Positions 1 to 8,901 of a stretch of DNA of 64,000 nucleotides are shown here, piece by piece. Every line of letters begins with the position of its first letter. The first letter of the stretch is position 1. The DNA is from Candidatus Chlorobium masyuteum. GTDB lineage: Bacteria; Bacteroidota; Chlorobiia; Chlorobiales; Chlorobiaceae. Below the pieces are notes generated by a model. That model was not told the origin of the DNA and made no database searches. It saw nothing but the letters and a program-made list of their open reading frames with translations. Location of the stretch: positions 248,001 to 312,000 of the forward strand of contig NZ_JAAORA010000001.1 of assembly GCF_011601315.1 (NCBI RefSeq). Direction: 5' to 3'. The position numbers and the translations under genes are program-made.

Positions 1-530
1 TTAAAAATACGCCCGACTTTTATAGAAAGATCATACTGACGCCGATAATCAAAAAATAGTGTTTCCGCACATCTTTTCCCTTCGTCATAGCAGGAACGGA
101 TTCCTATCGGGTTAACATTCCCCCAGTACTCTTCAGTCTGAGGATGGATTTCAGGATCGCCATATACTTCTGATGTTGATGCCTGGAAAATTCGCGCTTT
201 TAACCGCTTTGCCAACCCTAACATATTGATTGCACCATGAACAGAAGTCTTGGTGGTCTGAACCGGATCAAATTGATAATGCACAGGAGAAGCAGGGCAA
301 GCCAGATTATAGATTTCATCTACTTCGACATAGAGCGGAAATGTCACATCATGCCTGATAAGTTCAAAATTTGATTTTTTCAGAAGATGGGCAATATTCC
401 CCTTACTCCCTGTGAAAAAATTATCAAGACAGAGCACATCATGACCTGCTGCAACTAATTTATCGCATAAATGAGACCCCAAAAAGCCTGCACCCCCAGT
501 TACCAACGTCCTTATGTAGGAACTCTTCAT
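1..530 (-). CDS. UDP-glucuronate decarboxylase-like SDR epimerase, 3' end outside window
   Basis: Extended short-chain dehydrogenase expected to oxidise and decarboxylate UDP-glucuronate to UDP-xylose in the cytoplasm. About 176 residues are visible. The NAD-binding motif [14 protein letters not shown] lies near the N-terminus, followed by [33 protein letters not shown] and STSEVYGDP. The NLACPASP and SEVYGDP signatures are characteristic of bacterial UXS/SuhB-type decarboxylases. The catalytic YxxxK is replaced in the visible part by the family's usual SCYDEGKR. The frame runs off the left edge, so the C-terminal half is missing. The start is ATG at 530; an in-frame ATG at 548 would add six residues. 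Neither has a clear Shine-Dalgarno sequence. It lies 113 bases downstream of the 644-2551 gene and probably supplies a pentose donor. Confidence 0.85.
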   Translation of the reverse strand, partial: MKSSYIRTLVTGGAGFLGSHLCDKLVAAGHDVLCLDNFFTGSKGNIAHLLKKSNFELIRHDVTFPLYVEVDEIYNLACPASPVHYQFDPVQTTKTSVHGAINMLGLAKRLKARIFQASTSEVYGDPEIHPQTEEYWGNVNPIGIRSCYDEGKRCAETLFFDYRRQYDLSIKVGRIF

Positions 531-643
531 TTTATCTTTTGATGACATTTATGTTAGAGGTATTGCTCTATAACTGTTAATAGCAGATACCAACTTTTTC
601 AATTCTTTAATCTTTGGCCGCAACCCGTTATGCCGATATGTTA

Positions 644-2551
644 TCACAAAGACGGGAAATTCAGCAGCAATGTTCGCCAGCGAGGCAACTCCGGATCAAG
701 CGTAAAGAATACACTCCTGCCCTCTGTGGAAATTGAGGAGGTAGAAGCCGAAATCAACGCATCAGCCAGCTCTTTTGGCGAACCGGCAAAAAAAACACCT
801 CCCCTCCCGCGAAGAGGATTTTGATTGAGGTCATCAGAGTCAAGAACGGAAACTACCGGCACCGACATACAATAGGCATCTACTGCTGCTGAAGTAGCAT
901 TACTTGTATAGGCAACGTCACAGGCTGCAACAAGTGTCCATATTGGAGCCATTGTTACATTCATCCGCAAATGCGGATAATCTTCCGGTACTATCGGGCA
1001 ATTTGGATGGGGTTTGACGATAATAGTCAAATCTACCTGCATTAAAGGTACTGCCTGTTCAAGCAGGCGCATTTGCTTCCGGGTATTGCTCTGTAAATAA
1101 TCCCCGAGAACAAGAAGATGCACAACAACATTCGATGGCATCAGCACCCGGTTACGCTTCGCTGTAAAGTCCGATAAATAGATGTAGCGAAGAGCTTCAA
1201 CTTCAACGCAATCTGCTTCAGGATACCCTCCTTTCAGATATTCATCCAGTGCAGCTACCCCATTAAGTGCGACCTTGTCCGGAAGGGGCAAATCATTCAC
1301 ACCTGTTCGCCTGTAACTTCGGGAATCAAAAAAATAACGAAGATCCCAATATCGAACCGTAGAGTGCGGAGTACCTATTAACAGGCCATGATCAGCATGT
1401 TTCCATGCATGAATACATGCAAACTCCCATGCCTGATTCTCCTGCAAGTAAACACCGGCTCGTTGTTTTGGCAATTCATTAATCGCAGATTCGAATAAAC
1501 GAAAAAAAAGGAGGTTCATCAAGGCTGCCGGGCCTTTTAATGCATTCAGCCATTCTTCATCGAATAATGGCCAGAGATTCACGGAAGCAGCTCTTGAAGA
1601 GGCGATCGTTTTTCGTAAACCTCTGCTCACCATTGACAGTCTGAAAGCATCGAACAAAACCATCAAAACAACTTTGGCACTCAAAAAAGAATCAAGAGTA
1701 ACATGTGTCTGACTTCCTTTGCCTGTTATGTTGAATTGCTTCAGGGTAATAGCAGCTTTTTTGGCTGATGGATGCAATCCATCCTTTACATATAAATGAA
1801 GCCAATTGGTTTGAACACCTTCCCGCTGCAGATTATCCGGCAGATGCGCCCAGTAACGGCTCTTGAAACAACCCTCTTTAGCCGCGTCAGGATCCAGATT
1901 AAAAAAATATGAGATGAACGTTAGCTGACCGGTTGTTTCTCTCCAGGCCTTACGCCCTGAATCCCTTAAAGGCCAACGATGAAAAAGATAATATCCCAAT
2001 GAGAAAAGCGCCTGAAAGGAATAAGGAAAGCGATGATAGCAGCGTTTTAAAAAAGTTTTCGGCTTTGCCCGGCTCACTTTCAGACGCTGCCATTCAAACT
2101 TCAATCCTGAGTCAGAGCACCATAACCGAATGCATTTTGCCAGTCGGCCGTCATCGCTGGCAAGTATCACTCTGTCAAAGGTCCGGCCAGTTGCCCAAAG
2201 CGCAAAGGCTAATAGTCTGAAAGCAACGGTAATCTGAGGAGATTTGCTGTAGTTGCATTTCTCCGCCAAATGTGTCATCCACCAATAACTGAACCCGGAT
2301 CGTATTTCCAATCGGTCAACAACACGCTGACCATTGATACGCAACTCTCCAAGATTATAAATCCACGACAGATAGCTTGCTTTCAAAGCAGCTGCATTCT
2401 CTTCAATCAGCTTCGGAATTGAAACTTCTCTTGGCGAAACACCATCTCCAAATCTGCGCCAGAGCATCGAAGTCCAATCGGCCATAACCGGCGGAATCTG
2501 CTCTGAATCCCAGATAAATAGTTGTTCACCGGTAGCTTCACTGTTCTTCAA
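644..2551 (-). CDS. Surface carbohydrate biosynthesis protein, TIGR04326-like putative transferase
   Basis: A 635-residue soluble protein resembling the Leptospira-type O-antigen family TIGR04326 (recalled, not searched). The N-terminal half carries FSYWWMTHLAEK (about residues 87-98). A mid-region E-x3-W-E motif (ENQAWE, 371-376) is followed 20 residues later by a loop with His396 (GTPHS). The C-terminal Rossmann-like part has KPHP (513-516) and a strand-loop-helix VAYTSNATSAAVDAY, as in GT-B nucleotide-sugar transferases. Its role is unknown; I infer transfer of the CMP-activated acid made by the upstream module 2558-7027. The start is TTG with only a weak GAG upstream, seven bases after the stop of the KdsB-like gene. 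The next in-frame ATG is at residue 23. The gene at 42393-43931 shares the same motif pair. Confidence 0.7.
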   Translation of the reverse strand: MKNSEATGEQLFIWDSEQIPPVMADWTSMLWRRFGDGVSPREVSIPKLIEENAAALKASYLSWIYNLGELRINGQRVVDRLEIRSGFSYWWMTHLAEKCNYSKSPQITVAFRLLAFALWATGRTFDRVILASDDGRLAKCIRLWCSDSGLKFEWQRLKVSRAKPKTFLKRCYHRFPYSFQALFSLGYYLFHRWPLRDSGRKAWRETTGQLTFISYFFNLDPDAAKEGCFKSRYWAHLPDNLQREGVQTNWLHLYVKDGLHPSAKKAAITLKQFNITGKGSQTHVTLDSFLSAKVVLMVLFDAFRLSMVSRGLRKTIASSRAASVNLWPLFDEEWLNALKGPAALMNLLFFRLFESAINELPKQRAGVYLQENQAWEFACIHAWKHADHGLLIGTPHSTVRYWDLRYFFDSRSYRRTGVNDLPLPDKVALNGVAALDEYLKGGYPEADCVEVEALRYIYLSDFTAKRNRVLMPSNVVVHLLVLGDYLQSNTRKQMRLLEQAVPLMQVDLTIIVKPHPNCPIVPEDYPHLRMNVTMAPIWTLVAACDVAYTSNATSAAVDAYCMSVPVVSVLDSDDLNQNPLRGRGGVFFAGSPKELADALISASTSSISTEGRSVFFTLDPELPRWRTLLLNFPSL

Positions 2552-2557
2552 ACGAAC

Positions 2558-3307
2558 TCAACTATTTAATTTTGCCATCAACTCTTCCACTTTTTTAAGA
2601 TCGTCCGGAGTATCAACAGCCTGTGTATTGTGAATGGTTCTGGCCATACGCACTTTCAGGCCATGCTCAAGAATTCGCATCATATCAACTGACTCTGCAA
2701 CTTCAAGAGGCGTTGGCGCCAATTCAGTATATTCAATTAAAAAGTCACGCCGGAAAGGAATAATACATACCTGCTTACCCATGGGGACTTCAGCAGCCTT
2801 GCTCCGCGTTGGAATAGGCTCCCTTGAAAAATAGAGCGCATTCATCTTCAGATCACATACAACCTTGATACAGTTCCGATCCTCAAATTCAGCTGTGTCC
2901 TTAATTTGACCCAACAGATTAGTGACCTGAATATCTGAATCATCCAGCATCGGCTGCACCGCTTCAGCAATCATGTCAGGATGGGTCATCGGTTCATCAC
3001 CCTGAACCATTACTACTATGTCATACCTTGTTTTATGAGCTTTCTCCAACAGCAGTAAAGCTTCAGCACAACGGTCTGACGCACGCTCATGCTTATCTCC
3101 AGTCATAACAGCAATGCCGCCTGTCGATTCTATATAGTCATAGATTACTTGATCGCAGGTCGCTACTGCCACCAGATCTAACAGGGGAGAACGAAGAACA
3201 CGATCATACACATGGCCGATCATCGGCTTTCCGAGAATCGGGGCCATAGGTTTACCCGGAAAACGTCCACTACCCATGCGTGCAGGTATAAGCGCAAGAA
3301 TTTTCAT
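2558..3307 (-). CDS. KdsB-like CMP-ulosonate cytidylyltransferase (module A)
   Basis: Expected to activate a 3-deoxy-2-ulosonic acid with CTP, as KdsB does for Kdo. From the ATG at 3307 (249 residues) it shows IPARMGSGRFPGKPM (residues 7-21), VQGDEP (101-106, the KdsB hallmark), ALYFSREPIPTRS and a C-terminal AVDTPDDLKKVE. It departs from standard KdsB: the usual HxSGTDR is HERASDR (73-79), and the late helix reads ESVDMMRILEHG rather than the usual E-LEQLR pattern. The paralogue at 49894-50670 shares both departures, so the two form a distinct subgroup with probably a different substrate from Kdo. A TTG at 3319 could add four residues, but the ATG matches the family start. The pyruvate aldolase gene lies just upstream. 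Confidence 0.85.
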   Translation of the reverse strand: MKILALIPARMGSGRFPGKPMAPILGKPMIGHVYDRVLRSPLLDLVAVATCDQVIYDYIESTGGIAVMTGDKHERASDRCAEALLLLEKAHKTRYDIVVMVQGDEPMTHPDMIAEAVQPMLDDSDIQVTNLLGQIKDTAEFEDRNCIKVVCDLKMNALYFSREPIPTRSKAAEVPMGKQVCIIPFRRDFLIEYTELAPTPLEVAESVDMMRILEHGLKVRMARTIHNTQAVDTPDDLKKVEELMAKLNS

Positions 3308-3370
3308 AGAACTTTTCAAATCATTTTTGCTTGAACATCCCTATCTCTTTCAGTGATAGCAAATACTTTC

Positions 3371-4141
3371 TCAAGGAAGGGGGTATTGTGGTTTTTCAAC
3401 ACTTTGATGCAGAAAAACCGAGTCTATGGAATAGGCAATAAACAGATAACCCTCTTTTATCCGTTGCTGAAGTATAGCGACATCCGGCATGACTACATGC
3501 AAACCGCAGGAAATGTGGTGCTTTCTGCACAGTTTAAGGATATGGTCCATTGCTGAAATAAACTCACTCGATTCAAACTTTGCAGTCTGCCCCATGGAGG
3601 CGGACAGATCATACGGCCCAATCATAATCGCATCCAATCCCTCGACACACAATATTTCATCAAGGTTTTCAACAGCACAAATATGCTCAATCATAGCAAC
3701 CAGCAGCGGAGCCTGAGCCTCTATACAATAAGCGTCAAAATGCTTGCCGAAAAGATTCGCACGAGAAAACCCGACACCGCGCTTGCCGGCTGGCGGCCAG
3801 CGGCATGCATCACGAACCTGGATCAACTGGGATGCACTTTCAATCATGGGAACAATCACACCACCGGCACCGGCATCAAGCGCCTGCTTGCAATCCTTGA
3901 AACTTCCTTCTGCCAGACGCGCAAGAGATAACGTACCACCCAACTCCAGAGCACGAAACAGATCCGGTAACTGATTCACCGCAAATGCACCATGCTCCAT
4001 ATCTACTGCCACCCAGTCATAACCCGCCTGCCCCATTATTTCGGCAATAGAAGCATGAGGAATCTGCATCCAGCTGCCGACAGAGGGCAGGTTTGCTGCA
4101 AGTAATTTGCGTATACCGAAAATTTTTTCAGGACGATTCAT
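3371..4141 (-). CDS. HpcH/HpaI-family class II pyruvate aldolase (module A)
   Basis: Divalent-metal aldolase family that reversibly joins pyruvate to an aldehyde, giving 2-keto-3-deoxy-4-hydroxy acids. It has 256 residues, the normal length. Conserved catalytic positions are visible: H50 in VDMEHG, R75 in LARLAE, metal ligands E152 (MIEH) and D178 (IGPYDLS). In a glycan locus directly upstream of a KdsB-like gene, the likely role is building the 3-deoxy-ulosonate skeleton rather than aromatic catabolism; this is inference. The paralogue at 47066-47842 has the same layout (GPYDLS-MSMG, RGVG-ARA). The start is ATG, 147 bases from the FkbM gene upstream. Retro-aldol cleavage is the alternative direction. 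Confidence 0.85.
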   Translation of the reverse strand: MNRPEKIFGIRKLLAANLPSVGSWMQIPHASIAEIMGQAGYDWVAVDMEHGAFAVNQLPDLFRALELGGTLSLARLAEGSFKDCKQALDAGAGGVIVPMIESASQLIQVRDACRWPPAGKRGVGFSRANLFGKHFDAYCIEAQAPLLVAMIEHICAVENLDEILCVEGLDAIMIGPYDLSASMGQTAKFESSEFISAMDHILKLCRKHHISCGLHVVMPDVAILQQRIKEGYLFIAYSIDSVFLHQSVEKPQYPLP

Positions 4142-4288
4142 AGCACAGTAAAATCTATTAAATACGGATCAGTATAATCATCGAATAACCGGTCTTATAT
4201 CCATTGACTCCTTCATTGCTCCATCAAGCATCCAAGAGATACAATATCTGCAGACTACAAACAGTGAGGCGGGTGTTATGCTCATTAT

Positions 4289-5137
4289 TTACTCTGGACG
4301 ATGCCATATCTGGTTATAACTGTGTCCAAACCTCTCAGAACCTTCAAACATTTCAGCATGCCGTTTTTCTTTAAGCTCCATCCCGGAAGCCTTCAGATAA
4401 TGAGCAACATCATCCGCCTGTTTGTTAAAGTCTTCATTAACCTCAACCAGCATTCCTTTGACCTTACTGAGAACGCCCACCCCCCCCTTGACTATCAAGT
4501 GTTCAATCCCGTCCACATCCATTTTTATGTAGTCAGGTTGCGGAATAAGAAGCCGGTGAATGGCATCTTCCATGGTAAGTCCGATTGTTCTGAATTCAAA
4601 AACCTTCTGCATAGGAAGACCATTATCGCCAAAAACCTCGCCAAAGGATGAAAGCGCACCACCCCATTCAGTCGAAGTCATATTAAGTGTACTCGTTTGC
4701 AAAAAATCACTTAACGGCAAAGGAACAACCATTACGCTATCAACAAGGTGATTGGCAAATATATTTCGAGCAAGAAGTTCAAGATTGAAAACCGAAGGTT
4801 CAAAAGCAAAAACCCTGCATTTTCTTGCTTTTGCAGCATAACAGCTATACAGTCCGATGTTTGCACCGATATCCCATAAAACAGAACCCTCAGGAATACG
4901 ATCAATCCACTCCAAAGTTTCAGGTTCCTTGCTCGTAAATGTTTTTATCCTGAAGTCACATATTTGATTCGGTATGCCAAATTGTAATTTCAGATTGTGA
5001 TAAGAGACCTCGGCCAATGTCTCCATCGAGGCATGAAGTATCTGACTCAGGAGATACTGTCCAATCCTGTTTCGGCTACACGTATTAACCAGTAAACGAA
5101 CTATAGTGTTTATTATTCGTTTAGCCTGCGCATTCAT
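4289..5137 (-). CDS. FkbM-family SAM-dependent methyltransferase
   Basis: A 282-residue class I methyltransferase that likely O-methylates a sugar or sugar acid. The SAM-binding motif is VLWDIGANIGLYSCYAAK near residue 95, with acidic FAFEPS after the second strand. The FkbM signature YIKMDVDGIEHLIVKGG lies in the C-terminal third. The ATG at 5137 overlaps the stop of the epimerase gene by four bases (ATGA) and has a good Shine-Dalgarno sequence, AAGGAAGAG, a few bases upstream. It sits between the epimerase and the aldolase of module A, so its substrate is probably the module A sugar or its linkage partner. A run of C/G near 4480-4490 does not break the frame. Confidence 0.85.
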   Translation of the reverse strand: MNAQAKRIINTIVRLLVNTCSRNRIGQYLLSQILHASMETLAEVSYHNLKLQFGIPNQICDFRIKTFTSKEPETLEWIDRIPEGSVLWDIGANIGLYSCYAAKARKCRVFAFEPSVFNLELLARNIFANHLVDSVMVVPLPLSDFLQTSTLNMTSTEWGGALSSFGEVFGDNGLPMQKVFEFRTIGLTMEDAIHRLLIPQPDYIKMDVDGIEHLIVKGGVGVLSKVKGMLVEVNEDFNKQADDVAHYLKASGMELKEKRHAEMFEGSERFGHSYNQIWHRPE

Positions 5138-6033
5138 TCAGCTCTTCCTTTCGAGGAATATTGTTCCTTCTGAATGATACCAATCAACTCCAGCAACCCC
5201 TGTCCTAAATCGACATGTAAAGGCGGAGTGTATTTTCTTCCTAAACGAGTTTGATAGGCATAGGGAGTACGAATGTAATGGCCTGCGTGTTCCGATTCAA
5301 CAAAATCAACATCCTGGGAGAGTCCAAGTATTTCAGCAAGCATCTTCATTAAATCGATCACACGCATCGGATTCTGCCCTGTCAATACTACATGCTGATT
5401 TAGAAACTCATCTCCGAGAGCCGCCACACTTGCGCGGGCAGCATCTTCAACATGGATATATTCACGCATAGCCTCCGGACTACCCTCATAGAGAACACGT
5501 CCGGTTTCAACTGCTTTATTAACAATGCGCCACAAACCATTATGATGGTCGGATCGCGGACCGTAGAGGGAGCCATAACGAAGCACGGTGAAGTCCAGCC
5601 CATAGCGATGCTGATACTCTTCAACAAACTGTTCCGCAGCATGCTTGCTGCACCGGTAGAAACCCCCTTCTCGACTGTGCACATAAACCGTACTTGCATA
5701 TACAAAGCGCTTCACACCATGCCGGTGGCAGGCCTCAAGCAGCATCGTATTGCCCAGCACATTTACCCTGACCGCTTCGATTGGCTTATCGACAGCCTCA
5801 TCAAGATCCGCAATGGCGGCAAAGTTATACACAGCTTCGCAACCCTGAACAGCTCTGTCCAAAGCACGCTCATCAAGAATATCCGCAACGGTCATGGTCT
5901 GGTCTGATCTTTGCCAGGGAGAGGCTACCTGATCATAAATAACAACAGCATAACCAGCCTCGGAAAGTTGATCACAGACATGCGATCCAAGAAAACCCGA
6001 ACCGCCAACTACACATACTTTTTTCATATCCAT
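5134..6033 (-). CDS. NAD-dependent epimerase/dehydratase (module A)
   Basis: Extended SDR acting on a nucleotide sugar. It carries GGSGFLGSHVCDQL at the N-terminus, VYNFAAIADLDEAVDKP, STVYVHS, and a catalytic pair within YRCSKHAAE (Y-x3-K). YGSLYGPRSDHHNG follows, typical of the substrate-binding half. I choose the ATG at 6033 (MDMKKV, 299 residues), with AAAGG about 12 bases upstream; ATG 6027 is also possible. A longer frame reaching 6078 would overlap the preceding dehydrogenase by 44 bases. The exact reaction (4-epimerase, 4,6-dehydratase or reductase) cannot be told from the sequence. It lies between the 2-hydroxyacid dehydrogenase and FkbM genes of module A. Confidence 0.85.
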   Translation of the reverse strand: MDMKKVCVVGGSGFLGSHVCDQLSEAGYAVVIYDQVASPWQRSDQTMTVADILDERALDRAVQGCEAVYNFAAIADLDEAVDKPIEAVRVNVLGNTMLLEACHRHGVKRFVYASTVYVHSREGGFYRCSKHAAEQFVEEYQHRYGLDFTVLRYGSLYGPRSDHHNGLWRIVNKAVETGRVLYEGSPEAMREYIHVEDAARASVAALGDEFLNQHVVLTGQNPMRVIDLMKMLAEILGLSQDVDFVESEHAGHYIRTPYAYQTRLGRKYTPPLHVDLGQGLLELIGIIQKEQYSSKGRAE

Positions 6034-6034
6034 C

Positions 6035-7027
6035 TCATAGTCTTTGCCTTTGTAGTTCATACTCTTCTGCGGGCACAACTCCCGTCAAAGCTTGTCCGGC
6101 AAGAAAACGCACGACCTCTTCAGTCGCTTCAATCTCCATTCTTGTCCGGCAATCTATCGACATGGAGCCCATATGCGAGGTCAACAAACACGTATCAATC
6201 CCGGTCAGTTCACCACAGTATGGTTCATGCTCAAATACATCAATAGCCGCCCCTCCAAGATACCCAGATTTGAGCACCTCAGCCAGATCATGCTCATTGA
6301 TAATTCCTCCCCGGGATGTATTGATGAGCAGTGCATCAGATTTCATTTGCATCAAATGTTCTCTTCGGATCAGGTTTTTCGTATGAACGGTCATGGGAAG
6401 ATGAAGTGTAATCACATCAGCCTCCCGATAAATCTCTTCCTTACCCACCCACTCCAGCGTCAACTCATCGGACAAATGGTGATCCGGATGTATATCATTG
6501 ACAAGTATTCGTGGGGAACCAAAATCAGAGAGGTGCCGCAACACTCGTCCTCCGATGCGACCGGCACCAATAATACCGATCGTAACTTCAGAAATTCGCC
6601 TCCCGAAGTAACGATGCCATTCACCGCGATGCATCTCTACATTGGCAAGATGTACAGAGCGCAGCAGTGAAAGCATAAGCCCGATCGTCAGTTCTGCTAC
6701 TGCAGGAGCTGGCGCATCCGGAGTATAACTCACCTTGATACCTCTCCGTTCTGCCGCAAGCAAATCAATGCTGTCAAGTCCGATACCGACACGTGATATC
6801 AGCTTCAGACGACTGGCACGGTTCATAACCTTCTCGGTTATAAGTTCAGTGCCTGCAATAACGACATCAAAATCGGAAATCATCTCTTCCATTTCGTCTT
6901 CCGTTAACTTGCGACATAACGGATTGATACAATACTCTATGCCGGCATCCTCAATAATCTCCAGCGGAAGACGATTCCTTTCAGCGAACGGAACGGTTGT
7001 AATAAGAACTTTAGATACTTTTTTCAA
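6035..7027 (-). CDS. D-isomer 2-hydroxyacid dehydrogenase, phosphoglycerate dehydrogenase-like (module A)
   Basis: A 330-residue NAD-dependent enzyme interconverting a 2-hydroxy acid and a 2-keto acid. The nucleotide-binding motif is GIIGAGRIGGRVLRHL (about residue 150). The catalytic Arg (INTSRGGIIN), Glu (DVFEHEPY) and His (LLTSHMGS) are all present. No C-terminal ACT domain is present, so it is not the regulated SerA form. A paralogue, 45451-46410, sits in module B, which also has an aldolase and a KdsB-like gene; this argues for a role in sugar-acid synthesis, perhaps making a keto-acid or hydroxy-acid precursor (inference). The start is TTG 7027: there is no upstream ATG in frame and no visible Shine-Dalgarno sequence. 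It is the first gene of module A. Confidence 0.85.
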   Translation of the reverse strand: MKKVSKVLITTVPFAERNRLPLEIIEDAGIEYCINPLCRKLTEDEMEEMISDFDVVIAGTELITEKVMNRASRLKLISRVGIGLDSIDLLAAERRGIKVSYTPDAPAPAVAELTIGLMLSLLRSVHLANVEMHRGEWHRYFGRRISEVTIGIIGAGRIGGRVLRHLSDFGSPRILVNDIHPDHHLSDELTLEWVGKEEIYREADVITLHLPMTVHTKNLIRREHLMQMKSDALLINTSRGGIINEHDLAEVLKSGYLGGAAIDVFEHEPYCGELTGIDTCLLTSHMGSMSIDCRTRMEIEATEEVVRFLAGQALTGVVPAEEYELQRQRL

Positions 7028-7104
7028 TTGTATAGAATGACTTTATCTTGAAGATAAATACTATAATAAATAATCAATGATTAATTTTTTTCATCAACAA
7101 GTAT

Positions 7105-8853
7105 TCATATTTTTTTTGCGACTATATTTCTCTCAATAACACCATGCCATTCCTGTTGCCAATTATCAACACAGGAAGCATATTTATTAACAAATGAGAT
7201 CCTGGCTTTTTGTACTGACGCAGATTCCCACCAGGACATAATATCGGCATAATTTTTATCTATAAATGCCGCAGCTGATGCAGGCGTCTCATGCAGTATT
7301 CCAACAGAATACAGCATGGATATAAAAGGCATAGCATGATCCGAAAAGGCAAATATTTCTTTATCCAAAAAAACAACAGTAGGAATGTTATTAGCAAGTG
7401 CTTCTAACGAAGCTGTATTAAAATAATTTGAAACAAATAACCTTGAATACTTTAATGCAGTCAAAAAAGAGCGCCTCGAAGAATCATACCTTAAACCAGG
7501 ATGCTCATAATCAACTCTTTCTTTTGTGCAATTTCCGAATCTATTATCATCAGGATATATACGAATAATGATACGACTTTTATTATTTAGGGCGGAGAGA
7601 AACCTTATCGAATCCGCAAGATAATTATTCATAGCAGCGGCACCCATAGGAACATAATGGAAACGAAAAACATACCTTGGAAGGTCGTTTATACAGAACA
7701 ATATATCTTTTCTTTGTTTAATATTATAACTCTTGTTTTTGAATATCGGTATTGAAAGCGGTTTTGTCTTTTCATCATCAACCCAGCCAGATGTAAAAAA
7801 CAGATCCGAGACATCGCGTTCATACATTTCCGAGGGATTCAGCTTATCTACACCATAACCACCACCATGCTGCAATGAATAGATGTTCATTATCTTGTAC
7901 TTTTCAGCAACATATATGCTCCGGCATACATTGCCGGCAATTTGTGATGTTAAAAATGAAGACGGATTTCTATCTTCTTTTTGAAATACCTGAGCATGAA
8001 GTTCCTTATATCCCTCTAAATATATAATCGGCAAATGCTTTAATATTATTGATGACAATAACGACTCGAAGTGATCTCCATTCATTTCCAGCTTAATCTC
8101 TTTTCGATACTGAAGGTCCGGCTTGCAACTGATATCAATATCATAGTTGAAATTATCAACTAAAATATTACCCCTCATTCGGATAAAAAGAGATATCATC
8201 TGAAAAAAAGTAAGCGGCACATCACTTAAGCAAAACGTATGTAACTTTGAAATACGCCCGGATATTATCCTGTATATATTGCTTTTAGAATATTTTTTAA
8301 TTGTTCTTTGATATCTGCTCTTCTGCAATAAAGGATTTAGCAGCTTTTTATTGGAATACTGAATTTCCATTAAAATCAAAAGATCAGAGTATATTTGCAG
8401 TTGGTATCTATCATCATTACCGGTTAAAAGAACCTTGAAATAATCAATCGGATCGACAGGAATATAGTGTTGATCTTTATCGAGGCTCCAGGTATGCAGA
8501 TCGGGATATAGGGCTATTGCGGTTTTTAAATGGATATACTTGTCGTACAATTGATGTATAAAATGAAATGGCCATGTACCGAGCAACAGCTTGTAGTATT
8601 TGATCTCATAATCAACACCATGGTAGGAATTTAAAACTCTGGTTAATTCTGTGTATAATTTTTCAAGAATAAGCTGGCAATAACGTATTGCCACTTCTGT
8701 TTTGGATCCGGAATCCCAGTAAAAAGGGATTATATCAGAATCAAAAGACTTTTTTTGTTTTTTTTCAGAATAAAGCAGGCACCATTCTCCTAAATATATC
8801 AGCTTTCCGGAAGGATTCCAGAATTCTCTTGTAGAGGTAGTAGCTAAAAACAT
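7105..8853 (-). CDS. LIC12162-family putative transferase (TIGR04331-like)
   Basis: A 582-residue protein of the Leptospira LIC12162 type, a putative surface-carbohydrate transferase. The N-terminal signature EFWNPSGKLIYLGEWCLLYS (residues 10-29) and FYWDS are typical. A GT-B-like centre contains SLQHGGGYGVDK (QHGG 328-331). The C-terminal nucleotide-site region is RLFVSNYFNTASLEAL (471-486), with IIIRIYPDD before it. The QHG loop also occurs in KpsC/KpsS-like capsule transferases. It is AT-rich: the 60 bases at 8281-8340 are 27% G+C. It sits at the downstream end of module C, after the radical SAM genes, so I infer it attaches that module's sugar acid. No membrane segments or signal peptide are obvious. 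Confidence 0.75.
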   Translation of the reverse strand: MFLATTSTREFWNPSGKLIYLGEWCLLYSEKKQKKSFDSDIIPFYWDSGSKTEVAIRYCQLILEKLYTELTRVLNSYHGVDYEIKYYKLLLGTWPFHFIHQLYDKYIHLKTAIALYPDLHTWSLDKDQHYIPVDPIDYFKVLLTGNDDRYQLQIYSDLLILMEIQYSNKKLLNPLLQKSRYQRTIKKYSKSNIYRIISGRISKLHTFCLSDVPLTFFQMISLFIRMRGNILVDNFNYDIDISCKPDLQYRKEIKLEMNGDHFESLLSSIILKHLPIIYLEGYKELHAQVFQKEDRNPSSFLTSQIAGNVCRSIYVAEKYKIMNIYSLQHGGGYGVDKLNPSEMYERDVSDLFFTSGWVDDEKTKPLSIPIFKNKSYNIKQRKDILFCINDLPRYVFRFHYVPMGAAAMNNYLADSIRFLSALNNKSRIIIRIYPDDNRFGNCTKERVDYEHPGLRYDSSRRSFLTALKYSRLFVSNYFNTASLEALANNIPTVVFLDKEIFAFSDHAMPFISMLYSVGILHETPASAAAFIDKNYADIMSWWESASVQKARISFVNKYASCVDNWQQEWHGVIERNIVAKKI

Positions 8854-8901
8854 ATTCCACCACTATGTCTATCTATTATTTTCAATTTTAGACTATTATA
8901 T

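Noticed and set aside
3371-4141. Aromatic-catabolism (4-hydroxyphenylacetate) operon
   Set aside because: HpcH/HpaI family match alone; no other catabolic genes, and neighbours are all glycan genes.
5400-5705. Open frame of 101 codons on the minus strand inside the module A epimerase
   Set aside because: It lies in another frame of a well-supported SDR gene and shows no domain motif; shadow frame.
5452-5907. Open frame of 151 codons on the plus strand
   Set aside because: Antisense to the same epimerase, without motifs or a ribosome site; plus-strand frames of this type occur along the whole locus.
6092-6670. Plus-strand open frame of 192 codons
   Set aside because: Entirely antisense to the 2-hydroxyacid dehydrogenase with catalytic R, E and H visible; composition looks like a reverse-frame artefact.
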